The translations under genes were made by a program, and so were the position numbers. The notes under the pieces are model-generated. The model worked only from the letters and a program-made list of their open reading frames with translations. It did no database searches and was not told the origin of the DNA. A stretch of DNA of 64,000 nt from Giardia muris (taxonomy: Eukaryota; Fornicata; Diplomonadida; Hexamitidae), in NCBI GenBank assembly GCA_006247105.1, contig CM016927.1, positions 558,001-622,000 of the forward strand. Reading direction: 5' to 3'. Shown piece after piece: positions 28,601 to 37,123 of the stretch; the first letter of the stretch is position 1, and every line of letters begins with the position of its first letter.

Positions 28601-31079
28601 TCATGACACCAAGGAACCTGTAGCGAACGTAACGGCGCGCAAGGAGTTATGGTTGAGGTCTGATACCCCTGAATTGAATGCTTCAGTCTCTATCCTATAT
28701 CGCTCAGCACCTACACCCAAGCCTGAAGAGGGTGAGGCAGACGTTCTGTCATGCATGCCCCAATACGTGTTACCATCGGACGCCTCATGCGTCGTTGCTA
28801 GTAGTACCATTGACGCGCGGCGCGATCTTATACTACAGGCACCAGAACGCATGGAAGGTGTTGGAGCAAGAGAGTACGACGTAACTCCTAAATACCAGCT
28901 TAGAGGACAAGTACCCGTTCAAAGAGCAGAGTCCGAGTACCAAATGTTGAGAAGTTCTACAAGCAAGGCTTTGTCCCCCGATCCAGTACGTGAGGATAAG
29001 GTCTTCATTAATATTCATCCATCGATCCAAATAACCACTCGCAAATCCAATCGTCAGTCTACCCCTTCCTCTTCGCGTTCCTTTTCCTCCTCCTCGACAT
29101 TTCTCGAGGGGATGTCCATCGAAGGTTTTCTCTCAGAGCCGATGGAGACGGACTTCACAACCTTCGATTCCCACGCCGATCGAGTCCCGTCAATCGACTT
29201 GAAGGCTGATCATACGATATCTGCCGTCGATCTCAGGCCAAAACAGCAGCTCCACCACACTAAGTCGGCGAAAGGGCTATCTGGCTCTAATAGACAGCCA
29301 GCAGGGCAGACGCACACACAGATAGACAAGGTGGACATGCTGTTGGACGTAGAAGCATCACAGTTACGGACACACCCTGAGTATCGGATCTCTGGCGAGC
29401 CCGAATCTCCGTCCATACAGGAGCTCAAGCGCACAAACTTCAAGCGCCTCGTCATCAAACAACAGAATAGTCGAGATGAACAGATGGCTGAGTGGGCAGA
29501 CTCAGTCCCTATTCTACGGGGGACGAGCGAGCATATTGTCTCGATCAAAAAGCAGGTTCCAACAGTACCGCTACGACATCCAGTACCAACAGTTCTAGAC
29601 GAAAAGGAGGATGCACCACTCCCTCCATCCTTCCACCAAACGGAGATCGAACGAATACCCGAACGACGACCCAACCCAGTCCCTTTGGATAGTCCACGCC
29701 TTAGCGATGTGGCAGACTTCGTACCACTCAAGGGGAAGCCTGTATCAAACGTATTGGAGGTCAAGAAGCCCCCAATGATAAGGACGTCAACCGAATCGTC
29801 GAACCTAGCCACTCCTGATCATTTTGATGAGCACGACTCGATAACTGCTCTATTAGAAGCCGTCAATAACGAGATTACGCATGTTTCCCGTCCTATAAAG
29901 ACTGCCCTCCCAGTCGTCACGAATAGTGACACAACTGTCATGATCGAGGATTCAGATACCACTGGCACTGTCAGTACTGCCTTGGGGGTACCGGAAAAGG
30001 CGTACTCACAAGCTCCAAAGGAACGGGTAACAGAAACGACGGGGCCATATCGTATCAATCCATTGGCCAGACATGAAGGCGTCCTCGTGGCGCAAAAGAA
30101 GTTCCGTCTCACCCGAAGACCGGCCCAGAAGGCATATGCAGAGGTTCAGACGGATGGAGAGTTGGTAAGACAACCACGTATAGCAGCTCGGCCTAAGGCT
30201 GAGAAAGCCGTTTCTCATGACACTACCTTGCAAGAAAAGAAGCTTTCTTCCGAGCAAACCATACCTCCTGCACCTACGCGGAAGATGAGTAGCATCGGAG
30301 TCGTTACCTCATTTCCAGCGAAGAAAAGCGTCGTCAGGCTCCCGAAATCGTCAGAAACCCGCAACTATCGCATTTCCCAGGAGTTCCCCTCCGACTTCAG
30401 TACGGACGCGACTGGAAGCCATAGTCATGAAGGAATCTCAACTCTAGCAGCGGTGATGGACGATCTTGAGAAGCTCTCACGAAAGCAGAGCATATCGGAA
30501 GCATTGACATCAGACCTTGCAGTTGTGGAGGTAGAAGACCCAATGAAGACACAAGACGTTCTTTCTTCTGAGCAGTCTCAAGAGCAACAAGAACGTGCCC
30601 CCCTCCTCGAAAAGCTCCTCCTACTAGATGAACAGCTCACTGAAAAGCGTAATACGTTATCTAGGTATGCTGCTCTTCTTACCTCAACCGATGAGGAGAG
30701 GTTTGAGCCTTTACCTCAGCGTCCTTTAGATGACGCCCCTTCTCCAAAGCCTGTATCTGAGACACGAGCGGATTTATGTGCGAATGTACTGGAAGAAAGA
30801 AAGATTGAGCATAAGAAACCTATGGGGACCAAGCTCCCTCCAGCTATAACCTTGCCGGTGATGTCCCACGATCTTGTTTCTAGAATTCGGAGAGAAATTA
30901 CTGAGCGTGAGTCATATCGTCAGGTATGTATCCGTCAAAGCCCTACCTTATGGGCGTGTCTCCAGCCCATGGAGTACCAGGAGTCTACGCTAGTCGAGTG
31001 CCTAAGTTATGAGATCCTTGACGATCTACTTCGGGTTGTTGCGTACGAGTGCGTCGAGAGTATGAACCTTGTCCTCTAA
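22656..31079 (+). CDS. Giant disordered protein with recurrent Tyr-x-Leu-Arg motifs
   Basis: 2807 residues from the ATG at 22656. An in-frame ATG at 22614 overlaps the previous gene, while 22656 follows an A-rich run and was chosen. No known domain was recognised. The first 1100 residues are acidic, Ser/Pro/Arg-rich and probably disordered. From about base 26,500 to 30,400 a short motif recurs at least twenty times as (acidic)-Y-x-L-R or close variants: PEYSLRR, TEYHLRR, PIYSLRH, REYQLRS, PKYQLRG, PEYRISG. The last 180 residues contain a short coiled coil and a compact helical end. No signal peptide or membrane span is seen. It starts 28 bases after the giant coiled-coil gene and is followed after one base by the next gene. 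A scaffold role is a guess. Confidence 0.8.
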   Translation: MQPGMPTQGPTVPPSYGLYLLGKKQKARADPSDSAAGGGQPDKHNHILSEVRSQLTDLRDLLTSSRASDADGSADSDFRLTDEQLARMAPQERAAFLNRLAAVQKELLAEDLSSSASHGESFEAIGQVSGRGRPPAPAPPRTTRAQPQIARSHGDVVGDSTRFVERSTVSIRKAKVEPDFSLSHRPVDDEHSESSLSESNDVIEANVVLPPKNPPPVIQRSTSTKRTKPTSEPRTIIQRVKPEIEEVPPSPRLAPEPTDDVQDGVYQARLTLQRRPQGSTARPEAVEDDEDYEPVPVHYDRGSIVSSQSGNRQGGGGLGPSTQGTRRSLTGPRREELEESEEPVDIAQVTSMDVVRVPKRAARPVEVQEPELSVTDPMTIPESLVIYKPKGIERLRRPNAASLVTGSTGPDDYVAVHDAPSQRSRRGSSYVEPEEEDDDFAPNSITAVRKEVVQKVSRASDRVLPDEGYGDDGATGDGVQETKLYISLTDTAAKSRLERSEGQPSRSRRSHREGQRIVTTQLAQYETRPKEAMSEESFEEDSSEPEVTISKLVYPKLTPAQQEQLRRAAERKPKKTKPAIPDARACASVDKPDGVVSVPSMPSEALEKKRSVTEVEGRESHTYASVTPYYEFKKKAAELQRQGRREHDEEDYNEEATIIADASNFVSDRYLSMAMHGDPSIIAGGGKRRSSAGLAGLPLHIRSDMTLGDIAKSGRKFVIAKKEAGSSIPTGVPSRTASTAVEDSDSEPQYEDMTILPAGEQFTGLPQPDFDTFNHSIQSLRQSIMRSSAANSMSAMDSNMDDPYRTRDPGRTGLSPSVLAGTTPVRGTWDESPVHQHPPSAASISAIVTQPRMRPSRNHPPAPEPPLPPGFNGLDGTASIEAPVRAPISRADMGGMVMPDRSNTQPRRQEAQDGGTRMRPGGSARRIPGGPGGGSRPTGASRSSKRAYSGDTMRDMLADGSSEKARGLEQTTGQPLQSNFLQSPDALVSGRSLVIRVKDQPISTKPKEEAPDLAVLADLLHKHVHTLTTDVKPVRRKTRLPRPSFSEVSETISTERSEIDLLDAFFGMEKMMHQEPQAYHPSEPVLSTTKDTLTVVLPTFNHPDSMQSGPGPQPLQLHVQEMPTTMEAIERKNSNTRQSPSSSSKSSSPTGHSRSSSLSAPTNHVEHHHTASHISCTIESELEYTPHSAITTSQTLRTAYGLAQRGKPQLSMTSSPSASSSETEVISEPSGPVRRPSQDRPQMIPTIPMLQVLPQEVYDDLKQLLEESSDIPSQRDEDAPPLSILSFIHSGASSMESQRAHPLYSLPQTRVRAKSKPRELFVDTDSAEVVDTLEPKYTTHEIQLRPLSSGPWPPEKRLLVTKGLISRPPVLDGSEPSENDSLHLLRSVERHNSKRDAVDDSSSVFACSRSLTTSPTLRPHHVRPEYSLRRPIEAAPPSPITPKNIPISTEYHLRRRETPQAIPETVANTSYQLVQRQRNTNIDASISTTTNNALGMDAASFQMTSLHAEPIYSLRHPRELKDLSSSQEDWEGPAIEVTGQRSITHSPISLRPMSSPNQDRTRVISARTGLSPIQDRKAIPVWQLVDSGHNGSRNSVVRTSFTPLGTVQHTKALLASSSPRPKLSSTMAVARGEYTLHEVEGSTRGHHLVPRTEYTLNLQSTDVVESQVANSSFQRREVVPIRSYSAGSALERRVTHNIVQARLTMGRITARETQHVAHSHFILNTQPRDNLYPSDVHTRYSPLLTQEIQVRPARREYFLSDRREPKSEHDTITRVTRAFDVISHEEPERNDEITISDQDIDASFATPPEPYSSASTSGDTPVHDVGRATSAYVLKKQERTDDLEHLHATLALERPQGPAAEARAAIPEYRLKGVEEEQHVVQDVVPSYSHIPHVQQSRARPELYLRGSKQAPRESRASEMHEEGSGLEETPLIRLTRLQNTQYLPRTDVIETYAVSEYHMQSRPRSQVPSREYQLRSSVTAVHDTKEPVANVTARKELWLRSDTPELNASVSILYRSAPTPKPEEGEADVLSCMPQYVLPSDASCVVASSTIDARRDLILQAPERMEGVGAREYDVTPKYQLRGQVPVQRAESEYQMLRSSTSKALSPDPVREDKVFINIHPSIQITTRKSNRQSTPSSSRSFSSSSTFLEGMSIEGFLSEPMETDFTTFDSHADRVPSIDLKADHTISAVDLRPKQQLHHTKSAKGLSGSNRQPAGQTHTQIDKVDMLLDVEASQLRTHPEYRISGEPESPSIQELKRTNFKRLVIKQQNSRDEQMAEWADSVPILRGTSEHIVSIKKQVPTVPLRHPVPTVLDEKEDAPLPPSFHQTEIERIPERRPNPVPLDSPRLSDVADFVPLKGKPVSNVLEVKKPPMIRTSTESSNLATPDHFDEHDSITALLEAVNNEITHVSRPIKTALPVVTNSDTTVMIEDSDTTGTVSTALGVPEKAYSQAPKERVTETTGPYRINPLARHEGVLVAQKKFRLTRRPAQKAYAEVQTDGELVRQPRIAARPKAEKAVSHDTTLQEKKLSSEQTIPPAPTRKMSSIGVVTSFPAKKSVVRLPKSSETRNYRISQEFPSDFSTDATGSHSHEGISTLAAVMDDLEKLSRKQSISEALTSDLAVVEVEDPMKTQDVLSSEQSQEQQERAPLLEKLLLLDEQLTEKRNTLSRYAALLTSTDEERFEPLPQRPLDDAPSPKPVSETRADLCANVLEERKIEHKKPMGTKLPPAITLPVMSHDLVSRIRREITERESYRQVCIRQSPTLWACLQPMEYQESTLVECLSYEILDDLLRVVAYECVESMNLVL

Positions 31080-31080
31080 A

Positions 31081-32526
31081 ATGATCTGTGTCCATGTTAC
31101 GGTCCCCAGCTCGTATGGGCAGTCTGCGAAAGCGCGGAATGTCGCCTCCTATTGCCTCGAGGTCCCCGAGGGGATGTCGAGCGTGGTCCGTGGCTGGTTC
31201 ATGAAGGAGAACTATCGACTCGCTGGGTATCGGTGTGAGAACGGTAAGTCTATCACACGGCCGGAGAGTATGAAGGCGTCCGGCTCCCCACCCCTCACCG
31301 AGACGGACGTGGCGCGTCTAGGGTACGTCGGTGGATATCCGTTGAAGTTAACTGTCCTGGACCATACGGCCATTGTAATCCTTGTCCTAATCCGTCTTCA
31401 AGGAGAAGAGGAGAAGGGGATCATCCCAGTCTTCCAGGTCTGGAGGGACTACGTGCGGAAGGCGACCTGGACGCTTCCAAGTGGGGAGGTACAAAGACCC
31501 ATCGACTTCCTATTAACACAAAGCTATTTGATCTGTCTCTATGGTACTGGTGCCGTACGAGTCTATCTGCGCCCCTCTGAGGAGGACGTAACATTGAGCT
31601 GTGCCCAAACCTTATTCCCACGCTATTCACCATACGTTGGAATGGCTATGACTGGTAAGGGCAATTCAATCGCATTGTCGACTGTTTTAGGAGAACTGCA
31701 CCTTCTAGAGATTAAGGCTGACTCCTTCACCATTCTTTCTCAGACACCGACGACCCTAACGCGGCCCACCTTCATCGCCCTCAATACAGGGGAGTCGTCC
31801 GATAGGTGCATAGCTGCAAGTAGGCACGGACAATACACCGTCATTAACCTGTTATCGGGAGAAGTCTATGGATATCACAATAGCAATTCTGGAATCTCAG
31901 GCGTCGATTATAGCTCCCCGTTCCCCGTAGCATGCGCTGAGAATAACCACTGCCATGTCATCTGCCCTCCCCTGGCGGAGACTGATGGCTTCGAGGTGAG
32001 CAACCGCTGTGACGGATACTTCCACATCTACCCTCGTTCGGCCCTCAATTGCGCCCTAACAGGGGTCGCCACGGTCTATCATCCTCCCATTCAGTCGGTC
32101 TTCATGCTTAACTCCGGAGGGGCAGTCTTCTTCAAGCGTATAGGGCGCGATTTCGCGACCGGGGTAAGCTACGAGTCCTCACCTATGATTCTTGCACGCC
32201 AATCCTATCAAGCTGATGAAGTGTCGAGGAACGCACGAGAATACTTGAGCCATTTATGCTCCACTCCTGAGACCTGTTCGGATGAGATCACAACGCTTCT
32301 TCACTCGCTTCTTTCCCTTGAGCACGTCGAGGCCCGAATTGTTGAGCTCAATCTTGTGCCCGAGCAATGCTCAATTACCAGCAAGCTTCCTATGGACTTG
32401 TACCTCACCTCCATCGCCGTCACCCACACAACAACCCTCGAGGCCTGCATCCTCATCGAGTTTGTCTATGCATCTGCGGCAGGGCTTCTTGTTTGGCAGC
32501 AAGTCCCAACCCCTAAAAATGACTGA
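31081..32526 (+). CDS. Hypothetical protein, possible beta-propeller
   Basis: 481 residues. An in-frame ATG at 31069 lies inside the preceding gene; the ATG at 31081, one base after that gene's TAA, is the likely start. I do not recognise a family. The middle contains regularly spaced strand pairs (IDFLLTQSYLICLYGTGAV, GNSIALSTVLGELHLLEI, DRCIAASRHGQYTVINLL) that would fit WD-like propeller blades, followed by a helical C-terminus. There is no signal peptide or membrane span. Its stop is overlapped by the next start in the string ATGACTGA. Confidence 0.7.
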   Translation: MICVHVTVPSSYGQSAKARNVASYCLEVPEGMSSVVRGWFMKENYRLAGYRCENGKSITRPESMKASGSPPLTETDVARLGYVGGYPLKLTVLDHTAIVILVLIRLQGEEEKGIIPVFQVWRDYVRKATWTLPSGEVQRPIDFLLTQSYLICLYGTGAVRVYLRPSEEDVTLSCAQTLFPRYSPYVGMAMTGKGNSIALSTVLGELHLLEIKADSFTILSQTPTTLTRPTFIALNTGESSDRCIAASRHGQYTVINLLSGEVYGYHNSNSGISGVDYSSPFPVACAENNHCHVICPPLAETDGFEVSNRCDGYFHIYPRSALNCALTGVATVYHPPIQSVFMLNSGGAVFFKRIGRDFATGVSYESSPMILARQSYQADEVSRNAREYLSHLCSTPETCSDEITTLLHSLLSLEHVEARIVELNLVPEQCSITSKLPMDLYLTSIAVTHTTTLEACILIEFVYASAAGLLVWQQVPTPKND

Positions 32527-34699
32527 TGTGGCCGAGCCTCCGGCCGCGGCATACTACGTCGCAAGCACGGCCCTCTTCTCCGGATTAGCGTACCTGATCT
32601 CACATGGGACCGCGACGCAGTTACAGTACGCCCTAGAGCTCGCCTCCGAAGCACTCGACCCATCTCTTCGGATCTTGGCCTGTAACCTACAAGTGACATA
32701 TGAGCATAGCTTTCGTGCACTCTCGACCGTGAATCTCGTCGAGGGTGCCTTCATGGCCGTTTCTCAGCGTGTCATGTCCGACCCGGCCTCCAAGCTCCTG
32801 GCTCTTGAGTTTGTCCGACAGTCACACCGGCACGTCTCAAGTTTACTCATCGTCGGTGCCCTCGTGCCGAATATCCACTGGCCTCTCAGTCTCCCGCTAT
32901 CCAACGTCGTTGTCTATATCACTCCCTTCTCAAGCTTGAAGTCGGCGGCAGGGTCATCTCTGGCAAAGATCTTATATAGCCTCGCGAGCCTTCTCTATTT
33001 CGGAGGCGGAAGCTTGGAACGTTTCGGCCTCTCGCAGGTGAGACAGGCGTCAATCACATCGCTTCGTAGGGCCTTACACATCGACTCCTTAACGCCACCG
33101 CAGCGGGAGAGTAGCCGCTCGATGCTCTGGGCTGTGGCGGTGGTTTATGCATATCATATCATCGCAAATATCCCAGCTGACGGACTTCAACGGGTGGAGC
33201 GCGCCTTTACGTGCCTTCTCGAGTATGTCTTAACTGGCACGATACAAGACCCCGACATCAATGTCGAACCCCTACCAGTCTGTGCCTTCTCCGTTCTTTC
33301 CAAGTACCAGGAAGTCTTCGATTCAAACCAGCTCATTCATACGCGCGCATTCGCTATGTACCGCATCGATGCAAGCGAGGCCCGAGTCGTTGAGGAAATC
33401 AACCAGTGGCAGCAGAGCCCTGAGGGCAAGATGGCCGAGACCGCCTACCTTCAAGGCCAAACCATCACCATCGCCCGAACGAAGATTCGACGCCATGGAT
33501 CTGACAAAGGGCGGTCGCATAGCATTCAGGTCCCGGAGTTCTCGCTTCGCACCTTCCAGGACAACAAGGACAGCGATGAGACGTACACTTCCGATAGCTA
33601 CTCCATGGGTGCGATCTTCTCCGACGTCGATATCCTTCAGAAGCACATGGGACCGGACTTCTGTACCACTCTTAGAGTGACCTTCTATGGTTTGCTTGTC
33701 TACCTCCTCGACGACTCGGCAGCCTCGGTGAAGCTAGGGGCCGTCGACGTCTGTAATGAGGTCTTCGCACACATCGAGGGGGGAATAACCTCCTTGCAGG
33801 GCCTAGTGGCCGACGATGGTGACAATGATATCCCCTGTATTCTTGCTGAGGCTCATATCCTTAAAGAGATCATGTACGCCCTTGGGGCTCTATTGGCCGA
33901 CCCTATGGTCCCCCTTTCAAAGGCACTTTCCCCATACTCAAGACAGGCAAAAAGCATATCCGCTGTCGAGCTTCTTAATGACGCTAAAATAAGCAAGGAG
34001 GCCTGCAAAACCCTTTCCCCACAGACTATTGCACGGAGACACCTCTCCTTCATGTACTTGGACAACATCTTCCGCGGGCTCTTCTTACAGCTCAAATATG
34101 CGCGAGACTTGGGGGATGAGTACGTCCCCGCCCTATTCGGGGCATATCTCCCACGGACGGCCGTCTTCGCGGGCCCCAACAACTTCTCCACCCTGGGGAG
34201 ATTCAAAGATTTTCAATTACAAGGAGGCTCTTCGCATGAGGCTCGTGCAGTCTCCACAGACCTCATCAGGAAGGAGATACGTGAGGGAGTGGAGGAGATA
34301 GTTTGCATCCTACGCCTCCTTGGAGAGGAATATGCCGCTGGTGATCCCTCCATTAAGTCTTGGTGTGTCCTTTCTAGCTTCATTCTGGGGTCACGCCCGT
34401 TGCTCTGCGAGATCCTCTACAACCCCTTCACCTCTTTGCGGAACTTACGTCATTCTCTTTCCATAGAGGCCAATTCTTCCGGCCTGCCCGATAATGAGAC
34501 GATCCGTAAGTTCCTTACGGATGAATTGCACGGTATGGTCATCGAGGAGCTTCAAAAGGCCACCATTTGCGAAGACGTACGCCTTGGCTTTCTCTGGGGC
34601 TTCCTGCCAATACTAGGGATGGCCCCACCATCAACCTTCCCATCGACCACATCTCCGCTTCTACCCAATCGGAATGACTTACAAGCCCTCGCCAGCTGA
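32519..34699 (+). CDS. Hypothetical alpha-helical protein
   Basis: 726 residues. The start chosen is the ATG at 32519, which follows AAAA and overlaps the previous stop by 8 bases. The frame is open further upstream, but that region codes for the previous gene. The sequence is leucine/alanine-rich with many amphipathic helices and could be a HEAT- or armadillo-like solenoid; no conserved motif was recognised. Some hydrophobic stretches (for example WPLSLPLSNVVVYITPF) are too interrupted to be called membrane spans with confidence. The 3' end overlaps the convergent primase gene by 21 bases. Confidence 0.7.
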   Translation: MTDVAEPPAAAYYVASTALFSGLAYLISHGTATQLQYALELASEALDPSLRILACNLQVTYEHSFRALSTVNLVEGAFMAVSQRVMSDPASKLLALEFVRQSHRHVSSLLIVGALVPNIHWPLSLPLSNVVVYITPFSSLKSAAGSSLAKILYSLASLLYFGGGSLERFGLSQVRQASITSLRRALHIDSLTPPQRESSRSMLWAVAVVYAYHIIANIPADGLQRVERAFTCLLEYVLTGTIQDPDINVEPLPVCAFSVLSKYQEVFDSNQLIHTRAFAMYRIDASEARVVEEINQWQQSPEGKMAETAYLQGQTITIARTKIRRHGSDKGRSHSIQVPEFSLRTFQDNKDSDETYTSDSYSMGAIFSDVDILQKHMGPDFCTTLRVTFYGLLVYLLDDSAASVKLGAVDVCNEVFAHIEGGITSLQGLVADDGDNDIPCILAEAHILKEIMYALGALLADPMVPLSKALSPYSRQAKSISAVELLNDAKISKEACKTLSPQTIARRHLSFMYLDNIFRGLFLQLKYARDLGDEYVPALFGAYLPRTAVFAGPNNFSTLGRFKDFQLQGGSSHEARAVSTDLIRKEIREGVEEIVCILRLLGEEYAAGDPSIKSWCVLSSFILGSRPLLCEILYNPFTSLRNLRHSLSIEANSSGLPDNETIRKFLTDELHGMVIEELQKATICEDVRLGFLWGFLPILGMAPPSTFPSTTSPLLPNRNDLQALAS

Positions 34700-36202
34700 C
34701 CCATCTCGAGTGGCGCGCGCCTCCATGCCCGCCTTGAAGAATCGAACGGGGTGCATACTATCGAATGTTAAGACCCCATGAACGAGCCGGAATAGGTGCT
34801 TGCACGCAACCTGATAGTCTCCGTCGTGCAAAGGGGAGACGATGTATCCCATTGGGCCTGGCTCCACTAAGTGTGGAGCGATGACAGATAGCTCGTCTTC
34901 GAGGTCTCTAGCCACATGAAAGGAGTAGTGCCTTGAGATAAATGTCTTTAGACGAGTAGCGTTCCCGGTCGCGCGGTCGTACAAATGGATGAAGGGGCAG
35001 CCGTGGACCTCCAGCTGCTTCCCAGTACGATCTTCGCCCTGTGGCACGTTCGCGGCGATTGTGCTACAGCCATAGCACGGCATACAGCGCCGCCCCCCGA
35101 CCTTGCCATGAATATGTCTGATCCCATATGCGTATTCCCGTCGGAACTGCTCGTCCGTGATCGCCCGCGTGTAAAAACGCCGCTGGTATTCCACGTCATC
35201 GTCACATGGGAGGCCACAGCTCTGGAAGAAGGCTGTCAGCTGCAGGCGCCCTTGGTGCTTAAGCTTGTTGTTCGTCTTGAGTCCGTCTAGGGCGAAGGTC
35301 ATGCATGGCGGAAAAAGCCCCTCGCGACACCGTGCATCGATGGTCCCCAGGGTTAAGCACTGCGTACGATCGAGAAAGACGGCAGTATCGAGAGTTTCTT
35401 CCTGGAGGCGTTGTTGTCTCAGGCTTTCAAGAAGCTCCTGTAATTGCGGCTTGGGAATCCCTGCCACCCTCCCACACGCACCAGTAGAGCGCCCATATAA
35501 CTCCTTAAACCGCAACTGAAAAAGAGCTGAGAACTGGGACGGGTGGACGAGAAAAATGCGCCCGAGACAAGGATACCGCTGCGCATGGAGCGCTAAGCAG
35601 TACTCGAATGCGTCTGGACGCGTCATATAGTGCTGGGTGATGTTTGGGACAGCCCTATTAAGGAATGAAACGAGAGGAGTAAGGTCAGGGTGACTGGAGC
35701 TCTTCTCCATCGCGTCTAGTAGCCGTTGGGGGGTAAACTCAACCGCCCTAGTCCCCTCTCCAACGAGCCACTCGGAGATACATGGAAAGAGCTGCGTTGC
35801 AAGGGCTTGGAGGTTCGGAGGCCCCACGGCCGTTGCCCTATGCAGCCCTTGCAGGCGTACTAGCGCAAGGAGACACTCCGCCGCTTGATGCCAATCAGAT
35901 GCGTCAGAAGAGCCGTTGTACGCTATCTTCAGGAACCAATATGAAAGGACGTCCTCGCGCGCACTGAACGGAGCCGTGAGTAGCCACGGGCACCGGGCGG
36001 CGTCGGCCGTCCGCAAGACGCACTCGGCGATGTCTGCATAGCAGCGATGAAAGCTCGGCTGTAGAGGATTCCAGACCGTCGGCCGAGCCAGCTCCCGCAG
36101 GACCTTCAGCCGTCCCAAACAGCAACTCTCGAAGTCCGACGAGATCCCACTGAACGCGTTCACGTCCGTCGGTCGGACGTATCCCTCCAAAAAACTATCC
36201 AT
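34679..36202 (-). CDS. PRI2: DNA primase large subunit (PRI2/PriL) with 4Fe-4S domain
   Basis: 507 residues from the ATG at 36202, preceded by AATAAAA; a further in-frame ATG at 36241 is less likely. The C-terminal half matches the iron-sulfur domain of PRI2: L-K-H-x-G-R-L-Q-L-T-x-F-F, then YGIRHIHGKVGGRR, HGCPF and YQVACKHLF. The four expected cluster cysteines can be placed at about C300 (FPPC), C379 (YGC), C402 (HGCPF) and C467 (VACK). With the small catalytic subunit and Pol alpha, the protein starts RNA primers for replication in the nucleus. Length agrees with the family (about 500-530). Its 3' end overlaps the neighbouring plus-strand gene by 21 bases. Confidence 0.9.
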   Translation of the reverse strand: MDSFLEGYVRPTDVNAFSGISSDFESCCLGRLKVLRELARPTVWNPLQPSFHRCYADIAECVLRTADAARCPWLLTAPFSAREDVLSYWFLKIAYNGSSDASDWHQAAECLLALVRLQGLHRATAVGPPNLQALATQLFPCISEWLVGEGTRAVEFTPQRLLDAMEKSSSHPDLTPLVSFLNRAVPNITQHYMTRPDAFEYCLALHAQRYPCLGRIFLVHPSQFSALFQLRFKELYGRSTGACGRVAGIPKPQLQELLESLRQQRLQEETLDTAVFLDRTQCLTLGTIDARCREGLFPPCMTFALDGLKTNNKLKHQGRLQLTAFFQSCGLPCDDDVEYQRRFYTRAITDEQFRREYAYGIRHIHGKVGGRRCMPCYGCSTIAANVPQGEDRTGKQLEVHGCPFIHLYDRATGNATRLKTFISRHYSFHVARDLEDELSVIAPHLVEPGPMGYIVSPLHDGDYQVACKHLFRLVHGVLTFDSMHPVRFFKAGMEARATRDGSAGEGL

Positions 36203-36589
36203 TTTTATTCGCCTTAATTTGAGGTAATCAGCCCGAGTCAAAGGTTGAAGAGAGGCACCATCCAGAGGATCAGGGTGTAGAAGGACTGCGTTCGTCTAGT
36301 GGGGCCCCGGCTTCGTACATCCGTGACGTGTCAAATGCTCCCAATAAGTTTCAGTCCCAAATGGTTGACCATTTGAGGGCTGATGATCTGAAGTGACAAT
36401 GTGAATCCATTCTACCCTTCTAGAATGGTGCCATGCTAATTCTACAGGCATATACTGAAAGTGTCATGGCCCATAGGTCTGTTTAGAATTCCGGTAACCC
36501 AGTAGTAACTGTCCAGGAAGAGTTCAATTTGGTCACCTTTCTGCACTTCTTTGAGATGAAGGTGCAGAGAGTAGTTCCACCCTTGAAAG
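36203..36589. other. Spacer upstream of PRI2, left edge of the accessory island
   Basis: About 390 bases with no recognisable gene. Short partial reading frames are interrupted. It should include the PRI2 promoter and may hold more strongly decayed ankyrin sequence. Confidence 0.35.
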
Positions 36590-36806
36590 AGGGATACGAT
36601 ACTCGCAGCGCAGGCCGGACACGCAGACATCGTCGAACTTCTCTGGCCGTATGAATGCTGTGGGAAGGACACGAATGACCACAACGCCTATTGGTATGCT
36701 CAGAAGGCAGCGAAGAACGGGGAACGGATCCGCGAAATCCTCGACCTCGAGGGCCAAGGGAAGGTTCGACGTCGTGAGAAGGTGGTCGAGGAGTTATCCG
36801 TCTGAT
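36590..36806 (+). pseudogene. Ankyrin (protein 21.1) remnant
   Basis: From base 36605 to the TGA at 36804-36806 one frame reads as the end of an ankyrin protein: AAQAGHADIVELLWPYE, then a D-T-N-D-H-N-A-Y-W-Y-A segment and a basic tail. It closely parallels the end of the intact ankyrin gene at 37124-37810 (IVQLLLPYE, then D-A-N-D-H-T-A-Q-W-Y-A). In-frame stops just upstream (for example 36584-36586) and apparent frame changes break the rest, and no start codon fits. It is therefore a decayed gene end. Confidence 0.6.
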
Positions 36807-37123
36807 CCAGTTCAACAGGGACCGCTTCGTGAATAGAAGAGGATGTCATAGTTATTAATGCACGGTAATCACCTGAAACCCTTCTTGGAAGCGGACAGTA
36901 TAAAGAAGATAAGAGAGATCTCCCATCTGATTCGAGGATCATGAGTTTCGTCTCAACTTGATCTATGTCCGAATCATTCTAGGATGTAGGGGGCGGCTGA
37001 ATCCCTCCGATTCCAGGTAGTTTGACCTGGATTTGGAGGATGTCCGCTCCAGGAAGTTAGGAAGGAGTTCTCTGATTGATGAGAGTGCTACGCTTAAGAA
37101 AGGGGTGAACGACTGGTATCAAA
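36807..37123. other. Spacer, nothing recognised
   Basis: 317 bases without a gene or obvious repeat. The last bases (CAAAATG context) act as the lead of the next gene. Confidence 0.35.
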
